Below are positions 24,901 to 31,352 of a stretch of DNA of 31,352 bases, piece after piece. Origin of the DNA: an uncultured Collinsella sp. Its GTDB lineage: Bacteria; Actinomycetota; Coriobacteriia; Coriobacteriales; Coriobacteriaceae. Both the position numbers and the translations under genes were made by a program. Numbering within the stretch: position 1 is the first letter of the stretch; every line of letters starts with the position of its first letter. Where the stretch lies: positions 1 to 31,352 of the forward strand of contig URSO01000020.1 of NCBI GenBank assembly GCA_900550415.1, read 5' to 3'. The notes under the pieces were generated by a model that saw only the letters and a list, made by a program, of their open reading frames with translations, searched no databases and was not told the origin of the DNA.

Positions 24901-25974
24901 ATGGCACTGCCTAAGGATTTCATCGACACCAACGACTTCACCAAAGAGCAGATCCTGGCTATCGAGGATCTTGGCCTGGCAATGAAGAAGGCCATCAAGG
25001 TTGACGGTTATTATCCGCACCTGCTCCGCAACAAGAGCCTTGGCATGATCTTCCAGCAGGTCTCCACCCGCACTCGTCTTTCCTTCGAGACCGCTATGAC
25101 CGACCTCGGCGGCCACGCTCAGTTCTATGGCCCTGGCACCATTCAGCTCGGTGGCCACGAGTCCCTGGGCGACACCGCTCGCGTCATGGGCGACCTGCTC
25201 GACATCATGATGGCTCGCGTTGACCGTCACAAGGACGTCGTCGGCCTCGCCGAGGGCTCCGCTGTGCCCGTCATCAACGGCATGTCCGAGTTCAACCATC
25301 CCACGCAGGAGATGGGCGACCTCATGACCATGCTCGAGAACCTCCCCGAGGGCAAGAAGATCGAGGACTGCACCCTGGCCTTCATCGGCGACGCCACCCA
25401 GGTCTGCGTCTCCCTCATGTTCATCGCCTCCAAGGTCGGCATGAAGTTTGTCCAGTTTGGACCTAAGGGCCACCAGATCCCCGACGGCGGCCTGCACGTT
25501 GGCACCGTCGAGGAGCGCGCCGAGTTCGGCAAGCAGATGATGGCCATCGCCGAGGAGAACTGCAAGGTCTCCGGCGGCTCTGTCGTCATCTCCGACGACA
25601 TCGAGTGCATCAAGGGCGCCGACTTCATCTACACCGACGTGTGGTATGGCCTGTACGACGAGGAGGTCTCGGGCGAGAACTACATGGACGTGTTCTATCC
25701 CAAGTATCAGGTCACCATGGACATGATGAACTTCGCCGGCCCCAACTCCAAGTTCATGCACTGCCTGCCGGCCACCCGCAACGAGGAGGTCGTCGACGAG
25801 GTCATGGACGATCCCGAGCGCTCCCTGTGCTGGGTCGAGGCCGAGAACCGCAAGCACTCCATCCGTGCTCTCCTTGCCGCCCTGGGCAAGCGCACCCCGC
25901 TCAACGACGAGGGTGTCGAGTACTCCGCCAAGGCTGAGCTCCACGCCGCTCTCGAAGCTCTCGAGCAGCTCTAA
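24901..25974 (+). CDS. ptcA: Putrescine carbamoyltransferase
   Basis: Phosphorolyses N-carbamoylputrescine to putrescine and carbamoyl phosphate, the second step of the agmatine deiminase pathway. The 357-residue product has the transcarbamoylase carbamoyl-phosphate loop STRTR (55-59), GHESLGDTARV, FNHPTQEMGDL (131-141), and HCLPATRNEEV (287-297). HCLPATR, QLGGHE and DVWYGLYDEE match my recollection of the characterised Enterococcus putrescine carbamoyltransferase, where ornithine carbamoyltransferases read HCLPAFH or similar; linkage to agmatine deiminase supports this. GGAAAGGA lies 7 bp before the ATG. It is the first gene of the operon. Also called aguB. Confidence 0.92.
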   Translation: MALPKDFIDTNDFTKEQILAIEDLGLAMKKAIKVDGYYPHLLRNKSLGMIFQQVSTRTRLSFETAMTDLGGHAQFYGPGTIQLGGHESLGDTARVMGDLLDIMMARVDRHKDVVGLAEGSAVPVINGMSEFNHPTQEMGDLMTMLENLPEGKKIEDCTLAFIGDATQVCVSLMFIASKVGMKFVQFGPKGHQIPDGGLHVGTVEERAEFGKQMMAIAEENCKVSGGSVVISDDIECIKGADFIYTDVWYGLYDEEVSGENYMDVFYPKYQVTMDMMNFAGPNSKFMHCLPATRNEEVVDEVMDDPERSLCWVEAENRKHSIRALLAALGKRTPLNDEGVEYSAKAELHAALEALEQL

Positions 25975-26000
25975 GCCTTAAGCCTGCTAAACGCACGTTT

Positions 26001-26076
26001 GCGGGCGGCGGATGCTCGTCTCCTGTCGCCCGCTCACCGAGGCCCAAGCAATTGCCTTAATACCTTAGGGCCTCGG
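26001..26076 (+). promoter_or_regulatory. Two intercistronic hairpins between ptcA and the antiporter
   Basis: GCGGGCG (26001-26007) pairs with CGCCCGC (26027-26033). CCGAGGCCC (26037-26045) pairs perfectly with GGGCCTCGG (26068-26076). No T-run follows either, so they more likely govern processing, stability or partial attenuation than termination. Confidence 0.45.
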
Positions 26077-26107
26077 ATCTGTCCAAGACTGAGCGAAGGA
26101 GCTCATC

Positions 26108-27547
26108 ATGAGCGACGGAAAGAAAAAGCTTTCCTTTTTGACGGTCATTTCGACCATCATCTGCGTCGTCTTCGTTTGCGAGGCCGCCGCTCCTGCTGCT
26201 GCCATTGGAAACCAGCAGTTCTTCTGGTGGATCTTCCTGATCCTGACCTTCCTGCTTCCCTACGGCATGGTTGTCGCCGAGCTCGGTACCACCTATGACG
26301 GCGAGGGCGGCATTTACGACTGGGTACGCGATGGCCTGGGCGACAAATGGGGCGCCCGCATCTCGTACTACTACTGGGTCAACTACCCGCTGTGGATCGC
26401 CTCGCTGGCTACCATGTTCCCCGACATTTTGGGCATGGTCTTTGGCGTCGAGTTCAACTTGATCGCCAAGATGGGTATCGATCTTGCCTTTGTGTGGATC
26501 GTCTACCTCATGGGCCGCTCCAAGGCGGCCGACTCCGAGTGGGTCCTTAACGGCGGCGCCATCATCAAGGTCGCCGTCGCCGTTATCGTTGGCGCTTTGG
26601 GCATTTGGTATGCCATGGAGAACGGTTTTGCGAACGACATGTCCGCTGCCACCTTCCTGCCCGAGCTCACCAACACCAACGCTCTCGGCTACCTGTCGAT
26701 CATCATCTTTAACTTCATGGGCTTCGAGGTCATCTGCACCATGACCGACGACATGGCCGATCCCGCTCGCGATATCCCCAAGGCTATCATCGTCGGTGGC
26801 CTGTCCATCGCCGTGATCTACCTGTTCGCTGGCTTTGGCATCGGCGCTGCGGTGCCGGCCGATTCCATCGACCCCGACTACGGCATGATCGTCGCAGTCC
26901 AGACCATGGTGGGCGACTCCATGATCTTCAAGGTCATCTGCATTGCCTTCCTGATCACCCTGTTCGCCAACATGGCTGCCTGGTCCTTCGGCGTCAACTC
27001 TGTTGCTCGCTATGCTGCCGAGCACGGCAACATGCCCAAGGTCTTCGCCTCGATGATCTCGGATGACGACATGCCCAACGGCGCCAACCTGGTCAACGCC
27101 ATCGTTGCCTCCCTGGTGCTGTGCCTGCAGCTCGTGCCCATCGACGCCATCTCCAACGGTGTCTTCTGGATGCTCTTCGGCACCTCCGTCGTCTTCCTGC
27201 TGCTCACCTATATCCCGATGTTCCCGGCGTTCCTCAACCTTCGTAAGAACGACCCCAACCGCGAGCGCATCTTCACGTTCCCGTTTAAGGGTGCCATGAT
27301 GAAGGTCATGCTGGCCATCCCTTGCATCGAGCTGATCCTGGCCATCGTTGCAACGCTGGTGCCGCTCTCTGCCGCTGAAATTGGCGACAAGCTCCCGATG
27401 ATCGTTATCTTCATCGTGCTTCTGCTCATCGGCGAGGTTGTCCGCGTCGTCAGCGCCAAGGGCCGCGAGACCGAGTACAAGGGCCTCACTCCCGAGCTGG
27501 CAGCTCAGCGTCTCGCTGAGGAGGCCGCCGAGGCCGAGGAGAACTAG
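26108..27547 (+). CDS. aguD: Agmatine/putrescine antiporter (APC superfamily)
   Basis: A 479-residue amino acid/polyamine/organocation permease with about 12 membrane helices and a charged, Glu/Ala-rich C-terminal tail. Helix 1 carries an Ala/Pro-rich unwound region (EAAAPAAAIGNQQFFWW). Later segments include ELGTTYDGEGGIYDWVRDGLGDKWGAR and FNFMGFEVICTMTDDMADPARDIPKAI, the conserved APC loop after helix 6. Placement between putrescine carbamoyltransferase and agmatine deiminase identifies the substrate pair: agmatine in, putrescine out, allowing electrogenic exchange. AAGGAG lies 6 bp before the ATG. The family call is firm from sequence; the substrate rests on context. Confidence 0.88.
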   Translation: MSDGKKKLSFLTVISTIICVVFVCEAAAPAAAIGNQQFFWWIFLILTFLLPYGMVVAELGTTYDGEGGIYDWVRDGLGDKWGARISYYYWVNYPLWIASLATMFPDILGMVFGVEFNLIAKMGIDLAFVWIVYLMGRSKAADSEWVLNGGAIIKVAVAVIVGALGIWYAMENGFANDMSAATFLPELTNTNALGYLSIIIFNFMGFEVICTMTDDMADPARDIPKAIIVGGLSIAVIYLFAGFGIGAAVPADSIDPDYGMIVAVQTMVGDSMIFKVICIAFLITLFANMAAWSFGVNSVARYAAEHGNMPKVFASMISDDDMPNGANLVNAIVASLVLCLQLVPIDAISNGVFWMLFGTSVVFLLLTYIPMFPAFLNLRKNDPNRERIFTFPFKGAMMKVMLAIPCIELILAIVATLVPLSAAEIGDKLPMIVIFIVLLLIGEVVRVVSAKGRETEYKGLTPELAAQRLAEEAAEAEEN

Positions 27548-27905
27548 GGCACCCGGTTCTGGGGCTCCAACCCTCCTCGCGTACCAACGTGCGCTTCGTC
27601 GGGCTTGTCGCTCCCGACTCCGGGCACTCTAGCTTCTTCGGAGACGTGCCCAAGCGACAGGTTTGCTAACCATTCCCCGGGGTGGGTGTGAGCGATAGCT
27701 CCGGTAACCACCGCCCACCCCAATCTCTCTTCCGTATCCTTCGTGCGTTTTGTCTCCGCGCACTTGGTTACGTCGTCGCTTGCCGGTGCGACTCCGTGAA
27801 AACCGGCGCCGGGCGCCCCGACCTTTGCCGGGGAACGGGCGCCTACCATCTCTTGGTTTTAGGCTGCGGGTAACCCGCCCGCAGCAAGCGATCGTTCGAT
27901 TTGGA
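27548..27905 (+). ncRNA. Potentially structured intercistronic leader upstream of aguA
   Basis: This 358-nt stretch has no credible gene on either strand but many complementary arms: GTCGGG/CCCGAC (27598, 27613), GGGCAC/GTGCCC (27622, 27646), GGGGTGGG/CCCACCCC (27679, 27714) around GAGC-GATA-GCTC, GTAACCA/TGGTTAC (27704, 27765) enclosing GTGCG/CGCAC, GCCGGT/ACCGGC (27782, 27802), and CCCCG/CGGGG (27816, 27829). A perfect 8-bp GCTGCGGG/CCCGCAGC (27863-27885) stands 17 bp before the GGAGG ribosome binding site. The GTAACCA/TGGTTAC stem crosses the GGGGTGGG stem, implying a pseudoknot or two exclusive folds. I do not recognise it as a known riboswitch. Confidence 0.4.
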
Positions 27906-27914
27906 GGAAATCTT

Positions 27915-29120
27915 ATGCGTACGATCACCGAGTCCGAGTCCACCCCCAAGGCCGACGGCTTCTTTATGCCCGCTGAGTTCGCCCCGCAGGATCGCGTGTG
28001 GATGGGTTGGCCCCACCGCACCGACACCTGGGCCCACGGCGCCAAGCCGGCTCAGAAGCAGTATGCCGCCATCGCCCGCGCCATCGCCGAGTTCACCCCG
28101 GTTACCATGTGCGCCAACCAGGTCGACTATGCCAACTGCAAGGCCGTCTTCGAGGAGGACGAGAACGTCACCGTCATCGAGATGACCACCGACGACGCCT
28201 GGTTCCGCGACACCGCCGCCACCTACGTCATCAACGGCAAGGGCGAGAAGCGCGCCAACCACTGGCACTTCAACGCTTACGGTGGCCTTGTGGATGGCCT
28301 CTATTTCCCGTGGGACAAGGACGAGCAGATCGCCCTTAAGATGGCTGAGCTCTCCGGCTGCCGTCGCTATCGTCCCGATGACATGATCCTCGAGGGCGGC
28401 TCCATCACCGTCGACGGCGAGGGCACCCTTGTCGTGACCGACCAGTGCCTGCTTTCCCCGGGCCGCACCTGCTCTGCGGTTCTGGAGGAGGAAGAGGATC
28501 CCGAGTCCATCTGGCCCAAGTTCCACAAGAAGTTTGAGCCCTGGAGCGAGGAGCTTCGCGCCTATATGGACGAGCACCTCAAGGATTACCTGGGTGTCGA
28601 GAAGGTCATCTGGGTCAAGGAGGGCATCGACCCCGAGGAGACCAACGGCCACATCGATGACGTCGCCACGTTCATCGCTCCGGGCGTCATGGCCTGCATC
28701 TGGACCGACGATCCCGAGTATCCGTTCTACGAGCAGTGCCACGCTGCCTACGAGACCCTCTCCAACGCCGTTGACGCCAAGGGCCGCAAGATGAAGGTCT
28801 ACAAGCTCTGCATGCCCGTGAACCCGCTGTTCATGGACCAGGCTTCCTGCGACACCATCGACGCCGACGAGAACGCCGAGCCGCGCGTTCCCGACGAGCC
28901 GCTGATCGCCTCCTACATGAACTACCTGGTCACCAACCACGGCGTTATCGTCCCGCAGTACGGCGACGAGAACGACCAGCTGGCCGTTGACACGCTCCAG
29001 AAGATCTATGACGAGGTCTGGGGCGAGGGCGTCTACAAGTGCGTCGGCGTTCAGTCCGAGCAGGTCGTCTTCGGCGGCGGCAATATCCACTGCATTACGC
29101 AGCAGGAGCCGTCCGCTTAA
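27915..29120 (+). CDS. aguA: Agmatine deiminase
   Basis: Hydrolyses agmatine to N-carbamoylputrescine and ammonia. The 401-residue guanidino-modifying (PAD-superfamily) enzyme shows RVWMGWPHR, AWFRDTAATYVING, LEGGSITVDGEG with Glu160, NGHIDDVATFIAPG with His246 and Asp248, and the terminal nucleophile in GGGNIHCITQQEP (Cys393). These are the expected catalytic residues. Upstream in-frame codons extend the frame, but GGAGG 7 bp before the ATG at 27915 and the family's MxxxxxxxP..DGFxMPAEFAPQ start fix the beginning here. It is third in the operon, separated from aguD by a 367-bp structured spacer. The usual fourth gene, carbamate kinase (aguC), does not follow. Confidence 0.95.
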   Translation: MRTITESESTPKADGFFMPAEFAPQDRVWMGWPHRTDTWAHGAKPAQKQYAAIARAIAEFTPVTMCANQVDYANCKAVFEEDENVTVIEMTTDDAWFRDTAATYVINGKGEKRANHWHFNAYGGLVDGLYFPWDKDEQIALKMAELSGCRRYRPDDMILEGGSITVDGEGTLVVTDQCLLSPGRTCSAVLEEEEDPESIWPKFHKKFEPWSEELRAYMDEHLKDYLGVEKVIWVKEGIDPEETNGHIDDVATFIAPGVMACIWTDDPEYPFYEQCHAAYETLSNAVDAKGRKMKVYKLCMPVNPLFMDQASCDTIDADENAEPRVPDEPLIASYMNYLVTNHGVIVPQYGDENDQLAVDTLQKIYDEVWGEGVYKCVGVQSEQVVFGGGNIHCITQQEPSA

Positions 29121-29140
29121 TCGTCTGACTTTCCGAGGCA

Positions 29141-29213
29141 CCCCATCTCGCCGCTCAAACCGTCGCTCGCGTACATGAAGTACGCGTCGCTCCTCTTTCG
29201 CGGCGACCTGGGG
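29141..29213. repeat. Interspersed palindromic repeat, copy 2
   Basis: Outer arms CCCCATCTCGCCG (29141-29153) and CGGCGACCTGGGG (29201-29213) pair with two mismatches. The inner hairpin CGCGTAC-ATGAA-GTACGCG (29168-29186) matches the centre of copy 1 at 23470-23555 in inverted orientation. It lies 20 bp past the aguA stop. The remaining 29214-29459 has no gene; a TTGACG near 29373 lacks a matching -10. Confidence 0.65.
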
Positions 29214-29459
29214 CACCTGAGCGCCGCTCGCTGACGTAGGGGGTACCAGCAGGGTTACCGCTGTTGTTGGGAAGCGTTCTGATTCGGCTAGCTGCTCCGA
29301 TAACACGTTTGCTTGCTGAGCTTGAGTGCTTCGCTCCAGGCGGTACCCGGCACTCTGCAGCTTTTCAATTGACGGCTCGCGTTTCTGTGAGGGGGCGCGG
29401 GCCGGTTTTCTATCAGCCCTATTGACTTGGCGGGCTGTCGTAAGAAAGGGAAGGCTCCT

Positions 29460-30341
29460 ATGGAGTTTGTTCTTGATAACGGTTCTATTCGTGTGGCGCT
29501 GAGCACGGCTGGCGGATCGTTCACTTCGATTAAAGCCAGCGGTCGCGAGTACCTGTGGCAGGGCGATCCTTCGGTCTGGTCGGGCCAGGCACCCATTTGC
29601 TTCCCGATCTGCGGTGGCCTTCGTGACGGCCGCGCGATGACCATGGACGGCCGCGAGGTCAAGCTCGCTCGCCACGGCTTTGCGCGCAAACAGGAGTGGA
29701 AGCTCGAGGAGCAGGGCGACAACATGGTTGCGCTGAGCCTAAGCTCTGCCGACCATGCCGAGTTGCTCGAGCAGTACCCGTATCCGTTTAAGATCGTTGC
29801 TCGTTACACGATCGATTCGGAAAAGGTGGCTGTGTCGTACGAGGTGACCAATGAGGGCACCGAGGACATGCCGTTCTTTGTGGGTGGTCACCCCGGCTTT
29901 AAGTGCCCGCTCGACGAGGGCGAGTCCTATGACGACTATGAGCTTCGTTTTGAGCGGTGCGAGGCCACCGAGCTCTGTACCGCCGTTCCCTCGATGGGCC
30001 TGATTGATGTTGAGCATCGCAGCAAGAACCCCATGATCGGCCAGAACCTGCCGCTTACCCACGAACTCTTCGACTTCGCGGAGACCATCTTTGACGTGCT
30101 CGACAGCCGCGTGGTTACGCTGACCAAGAAAACCGGGGACAAGGGAGTGCGTTTGACGTTCCCCGATATGCCATACCTGATTGTGTGGAGCAAGCCCGAG
30201 GGCGACTTTGTGGCCGTGGAACCGTGGGGCGGCCTGTCCACTTGCTCCGACGAGGACGATATTCTGGAGCACAAGCGTGGCTGCCTGGTTGCCAAGCCGG
30301 GGGAGACCGTCACCCGCGGTTTTGAGATCGAGATCCTTTAA
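29460..30341 (+). CDS. Aldose 1-epimerase family protein (LacX-like)
   Basis: A 293-residue galactose-mutarotase-fold protein. Seen: GGSFTSIKASGREYLWQGD, PICFPICGGLRDG, ARHGFARKQEW with the likely general-acid His, FFVGGHPGFKCPL with the second conserved His, and the C-terminal LIVWSKPEGDFVAVEPWGGL with the likely catalytic Glu. The compact size and motif wording fit the LacX-like branch found with lac/tagatose genes in Gram-positives. It probably interconverts anomers of galactose or a related aldose. The start at 29460 has GGGAAGG 5 bp upstream; an in-frame ATG 11 codons earlier lacks this. It is 56 bp upstream of the LacC-type kinase on the same strand, so probably an operon. Confidence 0.88.
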   Translation: MEFVLDNGSIRVALSTAGGSFTSIKASGREYLWQGDPSVWSGQAPICFPICGGLRDGRAMTMDGREVKLARHGFARKQEWKLEEQGDNMVALSLSSADHAELLEQYPYPFKIVARYTIDSEKVAVSYEVTNEGTEDMPFFVGGHPGFKCPLDEGESYDDYELRFERCEATELCTAVPSMGLIDVEHRSKNPMIGQNLPLTHELFDFAETIFDVLDSRVVTLTKKTGDKGVRLTFPDMPYLIVWSKPEGDFVAVEPWGGLSTCSDEDDILEHKRGCLVAKPGETVTRGFEIEIL

Positions 30342-30397
30342 CGAGCTATCGTATGTTTGGGGCCGCGCGTGTCGTGCCCCGGAAACAGGAGTTCAAC

Positions 30398-31333
30398 ATG
30401 ATTCTGACCGTTACCATGAACCCGTCGATCGATACGCGCTATCAACTCGACAAGCTGATCATCGACGACGTGAACCGCGTGACGCCTGAAAAGACCGCTG
30501 GCGGCAAGGGCCTCAACGTGAGCCGTGTGCTGCTGCAGTTGGGCGACGATGTGCTCGCGACCGGCCTGCTCGGCGGCCACATGGGTGCCTATATGGCCGA
30601 GCTTATGGATGCCGACGGCGTCAAGAACGACTTTGTGCCCATCGCCGGTGAGACGCGCATTTGCCTGAATATCCTGCACGAGGGCAATCAGACCGAGCTG
30701 CTGGAGAGCGGCCCGCAGATCGCTCCCGCCGAGCTCGAGGCCTTTACGGCTAAGTTCGCCGAGCTTGCAGCGAAGGCGGATGTTGTGACGCTTTCGGGCT
30801 CGCTGCCGCGCGGCGTCGATGCTGGCTACTATGCCGAGCTCGTCAAGATCGCCGAGGAGGCGGGCGCCAAGGTGCTGCTCGACACCTCGGGTGCATCGCT
30901 GGAGGCTGCGCTGGAATCTGACGCTAAGCCTGAGCTCGTGAAGCCCAACCTGACCGAGATTAACGGCCTGCTGGGTACGTCCTTTACGACCGATGATGTC
31001 GATGCCCTGCGCGAGGCGCTTGCCGCCGATGCCCGTTTTGCCGGTATTCCCTGGGTTGTCGTTTCGATGGGCGCTGCCGGTTCGGTGGGCTTCCATGAGG
31101 GTCGCGCATTCCGCGCCAAGACGCCCGCGATTGCGGCTGTGAACGCGACGGGTTCCGGCGACTCGACCATCGCCGGCTTTGCGCATGCCATTGCTGCTGG
31201 TGCCGACGACGTCACGGTGCTCAAGACTGCTAATACCTGCGGCAAGCTCAACGCCATGGACCCCAAGACCGGCCACCTGGTCATGGACCGCTGGGACGAG
31301 ATCTACAACAACGTTGAAGTCGTAGAGTTGTAG
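30398..31333 (+). CDS. lacC: Tagatose-6-phosphate kinase (PfkB family; 1-phosphofructokinase possible)
   Basis: A 311-residue PfkB/ribokinase-family kinase expected to phosphorylate tagatose-6-phosphate to tagatose-1,6-bisphosphate. Seen: MILTVTMNPSID, the substrate loop AGGKGLNVSRVL (34-45), GETRICLNILHEGNQTELLE, SGSLPRGV, KPNLTEINGLLG, and the catalytic anion-hole motif NATGSGDST with Asp255. GETR, HEGNQTE and KTGH near the C-terminus match LacC of staphylococci and lactococci more closely than FruK, but the two are hard to separate by eye. CAGGAG lies 6 bp before the ATG at 30398. The gene is complete, ending 19 bp before the window edge, and follows a LacX-like epimerase. Confidence 0.88.
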   Translation: MILTVTMNPSIDTRYQLDKLIIDDVNRVTPEKTAGGKGLNVSRVLLQLGDDVLATGLLGGHMGAYMAELMDADGVKNDFVPIAGETRICLNILHEGNQTELLESGPQIAPAELEAFTAKFAELAAKADVVTLSGSLPRGVDAGYYAELVKIAEEAGAKVLLDTSGASLEAALESDAKPELVKPNLTEINGLLGTSFTTDDVDALREALAADARFAGIPWVVVSMGAAGSVGFHEGRAFRAKTPAIAAVNATGSGDSTIAGFAHAIAAGADDVTVLKTANTCGKLNAMDPKTGHLVMDRWDEIYNNVEVVEL

Positions 31334-31352
31334 AGTTACGGCGTTTTATCAA

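Noticed and set aside
24865..25944. Long minus-strand frame opposite ptcA
   Set aside because: Antisense shadow of a motif-complete carbamoyltransferase; Val/Leu/Asp-rich composition typical of reversed GC-rich codons.
24901..25974. Ornithine carbamoyltransferase (argF/arcB)
   Set aside because: The HCLPATR segment and DVWYGLYDEE, plus linkage to aguD and aguA, favour putrescine carbamoyltransferase.
27780..27890. Cobalamin-type riboswitch
   Set aside because: CCGGTGCGACTCCGTGAAAA is loosely reminiscent of the cobalamin core, but the B12-box and remaining conserved segments are missing and the downstream gene has no cobalamin link.
27843..29675. Very long open frame on the minus strand opposite aguA and the epimerase start
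   Set aside because: It is antisense to well-supported genes, its product is low-complexity Val/Leu/Asp-rich without family motifs, and it arises from the high-GC codon pattern leaving the opposite frame without stops.
1..31352. CRISPR arrays, tRNA/rRNA genes, prophage or insertion sequences
   Set aside because: No regularly spaced direct repeats, tRNA-like cloverleaf, rRNA sequence, integrase or transposase gene was seen on either strand.

Overview
The window reads as ordinary chromosome from a high-GC anaerobic gut actinobacterium. Gene content, codon use (GCC, CTC, GAG and GGC dominate) and protein style point to the Coriobacteriia, most likely Collinsella. That assignment is inference from recognised protein families; the window has no rRNA or tRNA gene to anchor it. 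The flavodiiron protein, agmatine deiminase genes and sugar-catabolism genes suit a fermentative anaerobe.

Layout. Positions 141-3881 (minus strand) hold a DMT-type transporter, then, after a terminator, an M20 amidohydrolase and an MFS carrier in one likely operon. Positions 4081-9060 (minus) hold two adjacent YhgE/Pip-type large membrane proteins. Positions 9329-12153 (minus) hold galK-galT of the Leloir pathway, divergent from a LacI-family regulator (12492-13523) across a spacer with three copies of one operator. A flavodiiron protein follows (13653-14813). A DeoR regulator (14881-15684, minus) diverges from a GatY/KbaY-like class II aldolase (16020-16877). A repeat-rich 320-bp spacer with a nested terminator separates it from a minus-strand block: a HAD phosphatase, an AraC regulator, a possible small protein, and an unusual NUDIX-Vsr fusion. 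On the plus strand come a Bce-type ABC transporter pair (20438-23414), then, past a minus-strand membrane-anchored LuxR regulator (23604-24569), the agmatine deiminase system: putrescine carbamoyltransferase, agmatine/putrescine antiporter and agmatine deiminase (24901-29120). A LacX-like aldose epimerase and a LacC-type tagatose-6-phosphate kinase close the window.

How it works together. Agmatine would be imported in exchange for putrescine, deiminated to N-carbamoylputrescine, and split to putrescine and carbamoyl phosphate. The carbamate kinase that normally completes this pathway is not in the window. Galactose can be handled by galK/galT. LacC plus the GatY-like aldolase would supply the lower half of a tagatose-6-phosphate route, although the two genes lie 14 kb apart.

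Most worth a second look: the single-polypeptide fusion of a MutT/NudG-like NUDIX hydrolase to a Vsr mismatch endonuclease; the long, potentially structured leader between the antiporter and aguA; the GalR-like operator motif that recurs at the YhgE/Pip promoter; and an interspersed palindromic repeat found twice in opposite orientation.
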